IMG/VR virus record: IMGVR_UViG_3300037339_000063
Span: 1-45,437 of that record
Strand: one strand, 5' to 3'
DNA length: 45,437 nt
DNA from: a virus
This document shows positions 15,814 to 24,823 of the stretch, one piece after another (the stretch's first letter is position 1; every line of letters begins with the position of its first letter). The translations under genes and the position numbers were made by a program. A model generated the notes under the pieces. The model was not told the DNA's origin, did no database searches, and saw only the letters and a list, made by a program, of their open reading frames with translations.

Positions 15814-16977
15814 TTGGCACGTTACGGCACTGTTAAACAGCAAATGAAGGATCTCACGCTGCTGTCGGCTCAACAGCCTCAAGAGATTCGTGAGCGCCGA
15901 ACTGCCGCCGAAGGCGTTCTTGGCGCTCTCAATGCCGATATCGGCAAGGCCGGCACCTACGATCTACCTGCTGGGGTAGAAGGGACCGACCCAGGCCCTA
16001 CGCCTCCTATCGAGGGCGAGACCGGCCTCGTTTCCAAGGACGGCTATAAGTTCGCGAACTCAGGAACTGTCGCCAAGTATGACAAGCTGATTGCACAAGG
16101 TTACTCCAAAGAGGAAGCCACCGACCAACTCGGGGCACAAAAGGGGTACGTTGAAGACAGCATTTTTAAGTCTACCAAGACCGGCAGCCCTCTGACTAGC
16201 CTCGGCGGGAAGACTAAGCAACGCACAGTTCAGCTCGACAAAGACGCGGCCCTGGGCCAGATAGAGTCCAGCAGCGCCTTTCGCCAAGTCTCTCGTATGA
16301 TGGCTGAGTCGGAGCAGATGCTCGCTCGTAAGGGTCCGCTGTATGACGAGATGATGCGCAGTACTCAGCTGCCTATAATCGAGGCTTCGGCATCGGCAGC
16401 TAGGGAGAATACGGAGAACATCCGTCGCGCCATGGCGCGAGGAGGCTCAGCGCGCCGCGATGCCTTTGAAGCGATCACCAAAATTCGCTCCCAAGAGAAT
16501 CTTAACATGCAGCGTGGACAGGCATTAGCCAAAGCGCACCTCGAAATGGACCTTTGGGCACGTAATAACGCCAAAGAAGTAATGAACTTTTCCAACGGTT
16601 GGGCGACTAACCAGGCAGGTATCCGTGAGTCCTATCAATCAGCCATGGATAACGCGACCTCACTTATGTCTACGAGTTCTATCCCTTTCATTTTCGCAGG
16701 CGTACAGAAAGAACAAGAATACCGTGACGCAGCCAGCGCGCAGAGCCGTGGTAAGGTCATGAAGCAGATCAACGGTGTCCTAGGCATAGTGGGCAGCATC
16801 GCCGGAATCGTAGGCGCGGTGTACGGCGGCAAGGGACCAGGCAAGACGATAGCGGAAACGCAAGCAGTTACGGAAGGTAAGCGTGTCGGTTCAACAGGCT
16901 ATGCAGCAACAGCCCTACCGACTAGGGCCGACAACGAATCGTCTAATAACTACTTCGGCGGCGGAGGACAGAAATAA
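15814..16977 (+). CDS. Putative internal virion / DNA-ejection protein, gp14-like by position (387 aa)
   Basis: It starts at a TTG (15814) preceded by AAAGGGA; the stop overlaps the next ATG. Residues 1-110 are Gly/Thr/Lys-rich. Residues ~150-280 form long helices (FRQVSRMMAESEQMLARKGP, MEMDLWARNN-type runs). Residues ~320-340 are a Gly/Ile/Val hydrophobic segment (NGVLGIVGSIAGIVGAVYGG) of membrane-spanning length. A helical protein with one hydrophobic segment, heading a trio of growing size after the tail genes, fits T7 gp14, which inserts into the outer membrane on ejection. The assignment is by architecture and order only. Confidence 0.6.
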   Translation: MARYGTVKQQMKDLTLLSAQQPQEIRERRTAAEGVLGALNADIGKAGTYDLPAGVEGTDPGPTPPIEGETGLVSKDGYKFANSGTVAKYDKLIAQGYSKEEATDQLGAQKGYVEDSIFKSTKTGSPLTSLGGKTKQRTVQLDKDAALGQIESSSAFRQVSRMMAESEQMLARKGPLYDEMMRSTQLPIIEASASAARENTENIRRAMARGGSARRDAFEAITKIRSQENLNMQRGQALAKAHLEMDLWARNNAKEVMNFSNGWATNQAGIRESYQSAMDNATSLMSTSSIPFIFAGVQKEQEYRDAASAQSRGKVMKQINGVLGIVGSIAGIVGAVYGGKGPGKTIAETQAVTEGKRVGSTGYAATALPTRADNESSNNYFGGGGQK

Positions 16978-18500
16978 TGCCTATTCAGATGTTCGACGAC
17001 GGTCAGAAAGAATTCCTTAATACAGTCGAGAAATTCGGCGCTCAAGTAAGTGGACTCATAACGGAGCGCCTTCACAAGAAGCAGTTCGAGGACTTCTTAG
17101 CTGGCCCTTCCAAAGACTTTAAAGATACGATGCAGCAGGCCACAGACAATCTCATGGACGAGACCAACCCTGAAGGCCCGGCTCAAGGCATGTCAATGCT
17201 GAAGTCCGCACTAGAAACGTATATGGACGAAGGTGCCCGCTACGCGGACAACCCGATTATTCAAGGTAGAGTGAAGCAGGCATTTGAAATGAACATGAAG
17301 ATGCTCGACATGGAATTCAAGATGCAGAACAATCGCGAGGGTCGCGAAGAAAAAGACGCGGCGGCTGCGCATGAGAGCGAGAAGTGGGGCGTCGAGAAGG
17401 CTAATATCCAGGCTCAAACCGCAGAGCGCCTCGCCAAGGCCGGTGCATCAGGTCGAGCCAACCAAGACGCCGCACAAGGTTCGTCAATGTTCTCCGGTGC
17501 TCCAGGTTCTCTCACTATGGGAGATGAGAAAGGCCGCACTAAGGAGTTGTGGTCCCGCATTGAAGGCAGAGTTGACCGTCCGGAGAACGAAGCCGAGCGA
17601 AAGGCTGTCGATACAGGCATGGGCGAGATCCGAACTCAGGAGGCACAGAAACGACTGGCTGAAATGGTCGCGCGTGGCGAAACTCAGAAAGGCGCAGTAG
17701 ATCCTCTCACCAAGAAACCCACAGAGGAGCCTTGGGATATCTACAACAAAGAGCACCTTGATGCTGTCGCTGGAACTATCGACCCTGCCGACGTTCGCAA
17801 TCGCTACATAATGAAGAAGGCTAACGAGGAAGGCCCACAGCAGGGCTTATCCTCGCAAGCCATCGACGAAGCCTACGGTGTATTGGTTGACCCGACTAAA
17901 GCCAACGCGTTCCGCCCGCTAAAGACTCCAGTTAGTTCCGAAAACCTTGGCAAGATAATGTTTGGTATGGGTGGTTGGGACAGCCTACGCGATCCCACTA
18001 GCAAAGCGCGCCCGAAGAACCTAGATGAGGCCACGGCTCGCTTACCAGAAACACTAGACCAGGCTCGCGGTCCTATTGCGGACACCTACAAGAAGCTAGC
18101 AACCGGTGCAGTTATGATGGGCGTCAAGGTCGAAGACATTAAGACCGTTGAAGATATGAAGAAACTTATGAATCAACACGCTGCCAAACTGGCAATGGCT
18201 ATCATCGGTGACAACGCTGATTCGAGCACCCTCCCCGAAGGTATGCAGCAGAACCGTGTTGAGGCTGGTAAACTTATCTCAGCTATGACAGAGATGTACG
18301 CCGAAGAAGTATTCTTCCAAGTAACGGGAAGACGGAAGGCAGCCCCCGCAGAGGCCGCAGCTCCTGGCGTTATCCGCAAGAGTAAAGTGCCAAGCGGAAT
18401 CGACGCCGCGCTTAGCGTATTCGGCAGATCAGTAGGCGAAGGAGCCGAAGCAGCAAAAGGTGCAGGTCGGGGTCTACTCAGAAAATTCAACGGGGAGTAG
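16977..18500 (+). CDS. Putative internal virion / ejection protein, gp15-like by position (507 aa)
   Basis: The ATG overlaps the previous TAA. The product is almost entirely helical and charged (QKEFLNTVEKFGAQVSGLIT, then MKMLDMEFKMQNNREGREEK, then VDTGMGEIRTQEAQKRLAEM). It has no membrane segment and no catalytic motif. A Pro/Ala linker (RKAAPAEAAAPGVIRK) precedes a final amphipathic helix. Its place between a hydrophobic-segment protein and a >1000-residue protein mirrors T7 gp14-gp15-gp16, of which gp15 forms the middle of the ejected channel. Similarity is architectural only. Confidence 0.58.
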   Translation: MPIQMFDDGQKEFLNTVEKFGAQVSGLITERLHKKQFEDFLAGPSKDFKDTMQQATDNLMDETNPEGPAQGMSMLKSALETYMDEGARYADNPIIQGRVKQAFEMNMKMLDMEFKMQNNREGREEKDAAAAHESEKWGVEKANIQAQTAERLAKAGASGRANQDAAQGSSMFSGAPGSLTMGDEKGRTKELWSRIEGRVDRPENEAERKAVDTGMGEIRTQEAQKRLAEMVARGETQKGAVDPLTKKPTEEPWDIYNKEHLDAVAGTIDPADVRNRYIMKKANEEGPQQGLSSQAIDEAYGVLVDPTKANAFRPLKTPVSSENLGKIMFGMGGWDSLRDPTSKARPKNLDEATARLPETLDQARGPIADTYKKLATGAVMMGVKVEDIKTVEDMKKLMNQHAAKLAMAIIGDNADSSTLPEGMQQNRVEAGKLISAMTEMYAEEVFFQVTGRRKAAPAEAAAPGVIRKSKVPSGIDAALSVFGRSVGEGAEAAKGAGRGLLRKFNGE

Positions 18501-18503
18501 TAG

Positions 18504-21500
18504 ATGGCCGATTTCTTAGACGAAATGGTCACCGGCGCTAAGGCGTCGCCCGGGCTCTTGAAAGTCGCCGCTAAGATTGATGAGAACATTAAGGTTCAGG
18601 CCGGCGAATCTATCCGCTCGAACGTGGACCCCGCCGTGGTCTACCCCGATAATGACTACGACGCTCAGGCTCGTGGCATCGAAGAACACTACCATGAAGT
18701 ATCCATGGCTAAAGAGGCTCAGTTCAAGGCTGACCATCAGGTGCCACCTACTGCTAAGGTAGATGAGACTACGATGAACGGCGTCGAGATCATGCGCAAC
18801 TTCGCCAACTTCATAGCACATGATGAGATGGCCATGGTCGGTGTGGAGTGGGGCAAAGAGAAGATTAACTGGAACCTGGATGTCGCTCGCGATTTCATCG
18901 CGGACCATCCTTGGCGTGCAGGTCTAGCGGTAGCTGGTGCCAGCGGCCCCTTGTTTGCCGGTGCCAAGCGCATCGCCCGAGTAGTCAGCGGTGGCGCTGA
19001 TGCAGCTATAGATTCCGGTCGCCTTCTAGAGCGCGGTCTAATAGACAACATCGCAGACTTCGACAAGCTATCTGCCGGTGCGAAGAAGATTGTCAACGGC
19101 CAAGCAGATCGCATAGCCGACATAGCCGAGATGCAAGCAGCCATTAAGAACGGTACGGCTACCCCGATCCAGCAGATGAAGGCTTCCTTCCACTCTAGCT
19201 TCGGAAACGCGTACCTTGACGACCAAGCAATGGAGCGCATGTCTCCATACAGCACACTAAAAGAGTGGGCCAAAAGGTCAGAAGAACTTGTAGCGGGTAA
19301 GACCGTAACGAACATGCTAGACATGGCGGACAACGTTCCGACGCATGAAGGAACGTCAATCCTTCATGCCCTCAAAGATCCAAAGCAGCTCGCCGGTTTG
19401 AGCAATCAAGCTAAAGCCTTCGCTCTAGCTTACGGCGACGAAGCTCGAAACATGCAGAAGCAACTCTTAGCCGAAGGCTTCATCGACCAAGAGACAGCCG
19501 ACAAGATCGGTGATGTGTGGTTCTCCACATTGCGTACCGACACCCCTATGTTTGAAGAAGGTGCAACGACAGCCGTCCACTCTGTCATCAAGCGCCGTAC
19601 CTTAGACCCTGAGGTAGCTGGTAGCTTACGCGTCATTAATATTCCGCGCACAGGCTCAGCCAACCTTAAAGAGCGTGCCCTTGACAGTACCCAGGTCACT
19701 AGCCTAATCAAGCGCCAGCGCGCAGCCGAGGCTCTGACAGCTGACAAGCCAGAACGAGCACTAGCTCTACTGAAGCACGCCCCTGAAGAAGCGGAAGCTA
19801 TTAACCTAATCAAGTCCGGCCGGCACGACGATGCGAAAGCCCTACTCGGACGGGAAGGCTTCATCGGTAGCAACCCTAAGGACATGGTTGTCAAGAGCAT
19901 GTTGCAACAGAAGTTGCTCTTCGAGAACTTCAAGACTCTACGTGAAGTTGCTATGAACCCTAACATGACCAAGACCTTTGAAGAGGTCCAGGCCATGAGT
20001 TCTACCACACGCAAACGCATGATGAGTCTCGACCGAATGGAGAACGCATCCGTACTTCGGCGCATGGTAGCTAAGAAGATGGGCAAGACCAGCGTAGATA
20101 AGCTAGGCTATGTTCACGAGAGCATGTTCGAGGCGCTCGCAGACGTGACCAACGAGAACACAATCAGTTCTGGTATCAGCCTTCTTGAGGTCGGCACCGC
20201 CATCCTCAAGACCATGAAGACATCGGCCAACCCTTTCACCCACTTGCAGAACATCGTCGGCAACATGGTGTTCTTACACATGGCAGGCTTCAACGCGTTC
20301 AACCCTAAGAATGCCGCGCTAATCAGGACATCATGGACAGCAGCAGCCGACTGGCAGAAGGCCCGTAAGACCGGCGCGTCAGTTGCAGAGATCCGCGAGC
20401 TAGGAAAGTTGAAGTCTAATGTCAAGGGTGCAGCGGACATTGATATCGCTTCCGAGCTAATGAACCCTCTTCTATCTGGCGAGCACGGCATTCTAGATAT
20501 GTCTTCCATGGAAGCATCTGAAGGCATCCCCATGTTAGGTAAGCTAGCTCGTTCGGCAGGCGACGAGCAGATGTTAGCCAAGGGTCTAATCAAAGGCGCT
20601 CAGAAACTCACCCACTATACAGGCATCGAGAAGATGGCTGACGTTTACATGGCCGAGGACTCGTCCATGAAACTAGCCTACTACTTGCATCTTCGTACCG
20701 AGGGATTGAATCCGCTAGCCGCAGCCAACGAGGTTGCCAAGCGGCTGCCGATGTATGGAACTGTAGGCGGCGCTGTCAAGCGCGGTCGTAAGGTACTCTT
20801 CCCGTGGGCAAGCTTCCCAACTGAAGCCACGCGTATCATGAAGAACAACATGATCGATCACCCGTTCCGCACGGCAGGCTGGATGCACGCCCCTAACCTA
20901 GTACAGGCCGGTATGGCGCAGGGACCGCAGGCTTTCGGCGGCAAGGGCATGAGCTACGAGGAAGTTGAGAGTCGCAAAGAACAGAATCCAAACTGGGCGC
21001 AGAAGTTAACGAGCGTTGTCACTCCGTTCCGAGACAAGAACGACGACGTTCGCACTATGCTCATGGACTTCCTACCGATGAGCGCCATGCTACCGCCTAC
21101 CGTCTCAGAGACAGCTGACTGGCGCGAGAGTCTACCGTATGGCGCGGGCAATCCTGCACCGATCGTGACCGGCTTCGTAGATGCTCTCATGGGACGAGGC
21201 TCATTCGGTCAAGAGATTCCAGTTGATCCTAACAACCTTCTCTCTAGACCTTACAGCGTACTCACCAGTACTATTGGTATGCTTGCGCCTCCGCTTGTGC
21301 AGCGCTACCTCTTCGATCCAAACTTGCCTAACCAAGTCTACCGCGCCGGCATTGACACAGGCAACATGATCCACCCTTCAACAGGTAAGACTGGCGACTG
21401 GCTATACGATGCAGTGCTTAACAACTTCGCTGTCAAGAACTACGCCGGTTCAGCTCAGGTAGAGACTGCTAACAAGCGGTACGGCCTACGCGAATCGCAA

Positions 21501-21947
21501 ACCTACCGTGGTCGCCTTGGCAAAGAGTTCAACGCTTGGGTGTCGTCCGGCTCATCCGACAAAGCCGCTGATACACTACGCGACGTGTATCAATCTTTCC
21601 TGGGGGACACGCCTGAGAATCCAGGACTAGCACATCAGAACTACATCGACTGGGTTAAGCTTCACTCTCGCGAGATTATGAAAGACCCAGCGCTACGTGG
21701 CATCTCCAAGGAACAACTTCTAACGCAGATTTCTGCGGTAGGGGACTCTACTGCGGGCGTCATTAACGACGCACAGCAGGAGTACCTTGACCTACTGGTC
21801 CAAGGTTATCGCGGTGCCAACAGGCCAAGCCGCAAGCAAGACGGAAGTAATCCTCTAACTAGAGGTAATCGAGGAGTAGATTCCGGTCGCGGAGGTCGCG
21901 GCGTAGGCGGTGGACGTGGTGACAGTGGAAGAGGCCCGGGTAGGTAA
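18504..21947 (+). CDS. Putative large ejected internal protein with RG-rich tail (1147 aa)
   Basis: The start lies three bases after the previous stop, preceded by GGGGAG. The product is helical throughout. It has a hydrophobic stretch near 133-150 (WRAGLAVAGASGPLFAGAKR) and further amphipathic segments near 570-600. No lytic transglycosylase motif of the T7 gp16 type is visible. The last ~45 residues are a Gly/Arg-rich low-complexity tail with repeated RGG/GRG units (GGRGVGGGRGDSGRGPGR). Length and gene order suggest the gp16-class ejection protein. The RG tail could bind DNA or RNA, which is inference. Confidence 0.62.
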   Translation: MADFLDEMVTGAKASPGLLKVAAKIDENIKVQAGESIRSNVDPAVVYPDNDYDAQARGIEEHYHEVSMAKEAQFKADHQVPPTAKVDETTMNGVEIMRNFANFIAHDEMAMVGVEWGKEKINWNLDVARDFIADHPWRAGLAVAGASGPLFAGAKRIARVVSGGADAAIDSGRLLERGLIDNIADFDKLSAGAKKIVNGQADRIADIAEMQAAIKNGTATPIQQMKASFHSSFGNAYLDDQAMERMSPYSTLKEWAKRSEELVAGKTVTNMLDMADNVPTHEGTSILHALKDPKQLAGLSNQAKAFALAYGDEARNMQKQLLAEGFIDQETADKIGDVWFSTLRTDTPMFEEGATTAVHSVIKRRTLDPEVAGSLRVINIPRTGSANLKERALDSTQVTSLIKRQRAAEALTADKPERALALLKHAPEEAEAINLIKSGRHDDAKALLGREGFIGSNPKDMVVKSMLQQKLLFENFKTLREVAMNPNMTKTFEEVQAMSSTTRKRMMSLDRMENASVLRRMVAKKMGKTSVDKLGYVHESMFEALADVTNENTISSGISLLEVGTAILKTMKTSANPFTHLQNIVGNMVFLHMAGFNAFNPKNAALIRTSWTAAADWQKARKTGASVAEIRELGKLKSNVKGAADIDIASELMNPLLSGEHGILDMSSMEASEGIPMLGKLARSAGDEQMLAKGLIKGAQKLTHYTGIEKMADVYMAEDSSMKLAYYLHLRTEGLNPLAAANEVAKRLPMYGTVGGAVKRGRKVLFPWASFPTEATRIMKNNMIDHPFRTAGWMHAPNLVQAGMAQGPQAFGGKGMSYEEVESRKEQNPNWAQKLTSVVTPFRDKNDDVRTMLMDFLPMSAMLPPTVSETADWRESLPYGAGNPAPIVTGFVDALMGRGSFGQEIPVDPNNLLSRPYSVLTSTIGMLAPPLVQRYLFDPNLPNQVYRAGIDTGNMIHPSTGKTGDWLYDAVLNNFAVKNYAGSAQVETANKRYGLRESQTYRGRLGKEFNAWVSSGSSDKAADTLRDVYQSFLGDTPENPGLAHQNYIDWVKLHSREIMKDPALRGISKEQLLTQISAVGDSTAGVINDAQQEYLDLLVQGYRGANRPSRKQDGSNPLTRGNRGVDSGRGGRGVGGGRGDSGRGPGR

Positions 21948-22243
21948 TGACTAAGAAACAGTTTGCACTAATCTTTGCGCTATGGGTTATCGTGATATCG
22001 CTTATCTTCTGCACACCAGCGCGGTCAACAGAGATAGGGCAGGTACAAGCCGATGGTCTAACTTGCGAGGACTCCATCAAGGACTTAGCCGCCGCAACTA
22101 TCCGATACGATCAGCTCAAGATGATGTTCGAAGGCACTAAAGATCAACACGCACGCCTTGTGCTGCGCACGGAAGCTAGGGCTTTGGCTATCTTGAAGCA
22201 ACAGATCACAATGTGGCGAGTCGAGAACTGCCGGGACGCTTAA
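21947..22243 (+). CDS. Small secreted or membrane-anchored protein (98 aa)
   Basis: The ATG overlaps the TAA of the ejection protein. Residues 4-23 are a hydrophobic signal or anchor (FALIFALWVIVISLIFCTP) after a Lys-Lys start. Cleavage after the following Ala/Ser residues is possible; the LIFC is a poor lipobox. The mature part has two Cys (about 40 and 95) that could form a disulphide, and a helical region between them. Its position at the end of the virion block would fit a spanin-like or other envelope protein. Its stop codon overlaps the stop of the opposing gene. Confidence 0.68.
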   Translation: MTKKQFALIFALWVIVISLIFCTPARSTEIGQVQADGLTCEDSIKDLAAATIRYDQLKMMFEGTKDQHARLVLRTEARALAILKQQITMWRVENCRDA

Positions 22244-22404
22244 TCGTCCTCGTCAATAGGCTCATCGTCATCATCCGTATCTACTATAGGCTCGTCTAGC
22301 TCATCTACTTTGGGCTTACCGGGGCTCCTGTAGGCAGCATCTTGCCTACAATTCACGCACGTAAGGCCGAAGCTTGTCCAGACTCCACATTTACAACGTA
22401 TCAT
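22240..22404 (-). CDS. Zinc-ribbon microprotein with acidic tail (54 aa)
   Basis: It starts at the ATG read from 22404, inside the last codons of the glycosyltransferase gene (14-base overlap), and stops at TAA 22242-22240, sharing two bases with the stop of the plus-strand gene. The N-terminus has C4-x-C6 and C16-x2-C19 (RCKCGVWTSFGLTCVNC), a plausible zinc ribbon. The second half is extremely acidic (DTDDDDEPIDEDD). It fills the gap between the two convergent operons. Cysteine spacing and exact fit make it likely real; function is unknown. A DNA-mimic tail or transcription-factor-like role are guesses. Confidence 0.6.
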   Translation of the reverse strand: MIRCKCGVWTSFGLTCVNCRQDAAYRSPGKPKVDELDEPIVDTDDDDEPIDEDD

Positions 22405-23125
22405 GGATTAGTTTAAGTGAAGGATTTACCGGAAAGTCTTCAAATCGCTGGAGCAAAATCGGTAATTCCTTCACTACCTCTAACTGTGATAATGCTCCTC
22501 GATGGTATGTTGCCTGCTTACGACGCTCAATCCTTTTAGGGACTTCTGAGTCCTTGGAAGAGCGGTTGGTATTGTGAAAGTGGTAGCAGGTAGCGTCTGT
22601 GATTGTGAACTCACGACTTGCCTTCTGTGTAAAGGCGGCTACTTCCCCTGGGTGAGTGCCTGTCCAATACATATCGCGATGATACACGCGATGATGAGAT
22701 AACCATTCTGTTGTGCCGTAGGCTTCTGTTAAGCCTTCCACAACTTCAATGCGATTGACTACTCCATACGGGACTGTATTATTCCGGCCCTGCGTGGACT
22801 TAACTATGTTGCGCAGACCCTCTGGCTTGTACACCTCATCGGCGTCTACGATGAAGTACCACTCTGCCTCAGCTTCTGCTATCATGGAGTTACGGAACGT
22901 ACCTTGCACTACGGGCGGCACGAACGGCAACTGCCGTACAAAGAAGTCCGCCCGTTTCTTTTCCTTCTGAACGAACCAGTCAATGATATCCCGTGTACGA
23001 TCAGTGGAGCCTACGTCGTAGATAACGTACCGGCCGAAGTGCCCTGCTAAGGACTCCAACGAGTATGGCAGCCAATGTTCGTCGTTCATTGTTAGTATAA
23101 CAGGGGTCATATTATGAAGCTGCAT
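22391..23125 (-). CDS. Family 2 glycosyltransferase, GT-A fold (244 aa)
   Basis: The chosen ATG (23125) has GAGGTG at 4 bases; a second ATG at 23110 and an upstream one at 23152 are alternatives. Residues 6-40 show the nucleotide-binding GT2 start (TPVILTMNDEHWLPYSLESL, then VIYDVGSTDRT). The DxD-type metal motif is in WYFIVDADEVYKPEG. A His-rich region (WLSHHRVYHRDMYWTGTHPG) follows, as in many small GT2 proteins. It would transfer a sugar from a host nucleotide-sugar; the acceptor is unknown. It overlaps the upstream gene by 14 bases in the four-gene glycosyltransferase run. Confidence 0.85.
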   Translation of the reverse strand: MQLHNMTPVILTMNDEHWLPYSLESLAGHFGRYVIYDVGSTDRTRDIIDWFVQKEKKRADFFVRQLPFVPPVVQGTFRNSMIAEAEAEWYFIVDADEVYKPEGLRNIVKSTQGRNNTVPYGVVNRIEVVEGLTEAYGTTEWLSHHRVYHRDMYWTGTHPGEVAAFTQKASREFTITDATCYHFHNTNRSSKDSEVPKRIERRKQATYHRGALSQLEVVKELPILLQRFEDFPVNPSLKLIHDTL

Positions 23126-24065
23126 TAAGCACCTCAAGTATCTGTTCAACACGGTGGACTATCAAGTGTTTAGCCAGCACTAGCTTCCGTGCGTTGTCCG
23201 CCATAGAAATGCACCAGCCGGGGTGGGCCATTGCGAATTCCATCTTTTCCTCTAGTCCCTTGTATGAATACGCTTCGTATCCTAAGTAGTGTTCTGTTGG
23301 CTCAAAGAGACGGTCCATACCGCTCCGTGGGTCGATATCTGTAATCAGGGGCCTACCGACAGCCATAGATTCCACTACTCTTAGATTGGGACCGTCGTGC
23401 TTCTGCCCGTGGTTGAATAGGGTACGGCAGTTGTTCATAGCTTCACCTGTCCGTGGCCACTTATGTTTACCTATTCCGCCGCCTACTTGTCGAACGTCGT
23501 AGGTCCAGCCTCGCTTCTTACAAATCTCTATCATAGGGTTGCTTCGCTCAAGCCCGGTCTTCGATCCAAAGAACCCGAAATCAAACTCTGGCTCTCCCTT
23601 TACAATAGGGTAGAAGAACTCTGGGTCCGTAGCGTTAGGGCACCAGTGAGCGGAAGGGTGCCCGGCGAACAGGGTTCGTTTATCCCATACCGAAAAAAAG
23701 ACGTGATCGTAATGCGTAGACAAAGATTTATGAAGGTCAGGTTGACCGTGGGAATCAACAAACCAGACAACCTTTGGAATGTTAATTTGTATGTCACTTC
23801 GGTCAAACTGCTGGCCGAAGCTCAATCTGCCTTGTCCGTCTCTCCCGTTATCTAGTTCCATGTATAAGTCGAAGCCTTGCGGACACCATTTTGTATGAGA
23901 ACCGTAGACGTTTGTTGTCTCATGGCCTAGGGCCACGAACGCCCGATCCACACAGCGAGCGTAAGACTCTACTGCAACAGGTACGGCTCGACCCCGTTGC
24001 TTAGCAGACCCTTGCACATCTTCTACCGGGTACAAGTCCAATCTGTAACTAAGAGCTATCTTCAT
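23112..24065 (-). CDS. CgeB-like glycosyltransferase, GT-B fold (317 aa)
   Basis: The start overlaps the end of the preceding GT2 gene by four bases. The N-terminal half begins MKIALSYRLDLYPVED and carries VVWFVDSHGQPDLH and DHVFFSVWDKR. The hinge has HWCPNATDPEFFYP, typical of the CgeB / glycosyl transferases group 1 type. The C-terminal half includes FGFFGSKTGLERSNPMIEIC and the donor-binding stretch GPNLRVVESMAVGRPLITD with its conserved Glu. Such enzymes use nucleotide-sugars. The acceptor cannot be told from sequence. Confidence 0.83.
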   Translation of the reverse strand: MKIALSYRLDLYPVEDVQGSAKQRGRAVPVAVESYARCVDRAFVALGHETTNVYGSHTKWCPQGFDLYMELDNGRDGQGRLSFGQQFDRSDIQINIPKVVWFVDSHGQPDLHKSLSTHYDHVFFSVWDKRTLFAGHPSAHWCPNATDPEFFYPIVKGEPEFDFGFFGSKTGLERSNPMIEICKKRGWTYDVRQVGGGIGKHKWPRTGEAMNNCRTLFNHGQKHDGPNLRVVESMAVGRPLITDIDPRSGMDRLFEPTEHYLGYEAYSYKGLEEKMEFAMAHPGWCISMADNARKLVLAKHLIVHRVEQILEVLNAAS

Positions 24066-24823
24066 GGCAGGAAAGGTTCAATGTAAACAACAGGATTCAG
24101 TTCATTGAGAGTCTTACGAATTGCGGCATTGGCTTTAATCTCTGCCTTAACATCCTTAGGAGGACGCAACCAGCGTCCGCCAGATGTGTCGCCTAATTGT
24201 ATGAACTTGTCGGCGGCTTCCTTAATATCAATCCATTTGTTAGGATGATGCACTAGACTAGCGCCTACAACTCGATCGCTCCACTGTCCGTGAGCGTGGC
24301 CTACTCCTTTGAAATCAGGGTGGAACGCTCCTACCTTACGGATTACCATGTTGGTAAAGAACGTCAAGTCTCCGCGAGGCGTTGGTCCATAAATAGGAGT
24401 AAGTTGCAATTTATCTTTACACCATGCAGCAAAGTCAGGGACTGTTTCGTCCACGAACTTATCTTGCACACGACAAAAGTGGTGAGTGTTTGTGTGCAAA
24501 GCGAACTTCTCATACATCTCGAACCACCCAGACTCGGTAGGCACTAGGTCGTCCTCTAGAATCGTAATGAAGTCGAAGTTCCGAAGTAGGTACATCGCTC
24601 TATTTTTGTTGGCACCTACCCCTAAATTTTCTCCAGTGATGAAGGTAACGTCGGGATGGCGGCGCGATGCTTTATAGTATGTATCATCTGTGCTGCCATC
24701 ATCGCACACGATAAGGCGCGCATTTTCTGGCTTGGTGTCTAGGACAGCCTGGATAACCTGATCTATTTGATCCGCACGATTATACGTACAGATAGCAATT
24801 CCGCGACTAAACGTTGAAGACAT
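24062..24823 (-). CDS. Family 2 glycosyltransferase (253 aa)
   Basis: The start overlaps the upstream triple-domain gene by 17 bases. GT2 signatures are clear: GIAICTYNRADQIDQVIQAV at the N-terminus, LIVCDDGSTDDTYY around residue 40, and the metal-binding motif TILEDDLVP near residues 88-95. The C-terminal half (TPRGDLTFFTNMVIRKVGAF, GHAHGQWSDRV) would form the acceptor site. It is soluble, with no membrane helix. Confidence 0.87.
   Translation of the reverse strand: MSSTFSRGIAICTYNRADQIDQVIQAVLDTKPENARLIVCDDGSTDDTYYKASRRHPDVTFITGENLGVGANKNRAMYLLRNFDFITILEDDLVPTESGWFEMYEKFALHTNTHHFCRVQDKFVDETVPDFAAWCKDKLQLTPIYGPTPRGDLTFFTNMVIRKVGAFHPDFKGVGHAHGQWSDRVVGASLVHHPNKWIDIKEAADKFIQLGDTSGGRWLRPPKDVKAEIKANAAIRKTLNELNPVVYIEPFLP

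Noticed and set aside
18737-20593. Several long open frames on the minus strand (about 130-220 residues) across the large ejection-protein gene
   Set aside because: They lie fully antisense to a 1147-codon gene with good coupling and lack ribosome sites; the products are Ser/Arg/Leu-rich, typical of antisense shadows of GC-moderate coding DNA.
18504-21947. Tape-measure protein of a long-tailed phage
   Set aside because: There are no tail-tube or frameshifted chaperone genes upstream, and the order (adaptor, nozzle, fibres, three growing helical proteins) matches a podovirus ejection set better.
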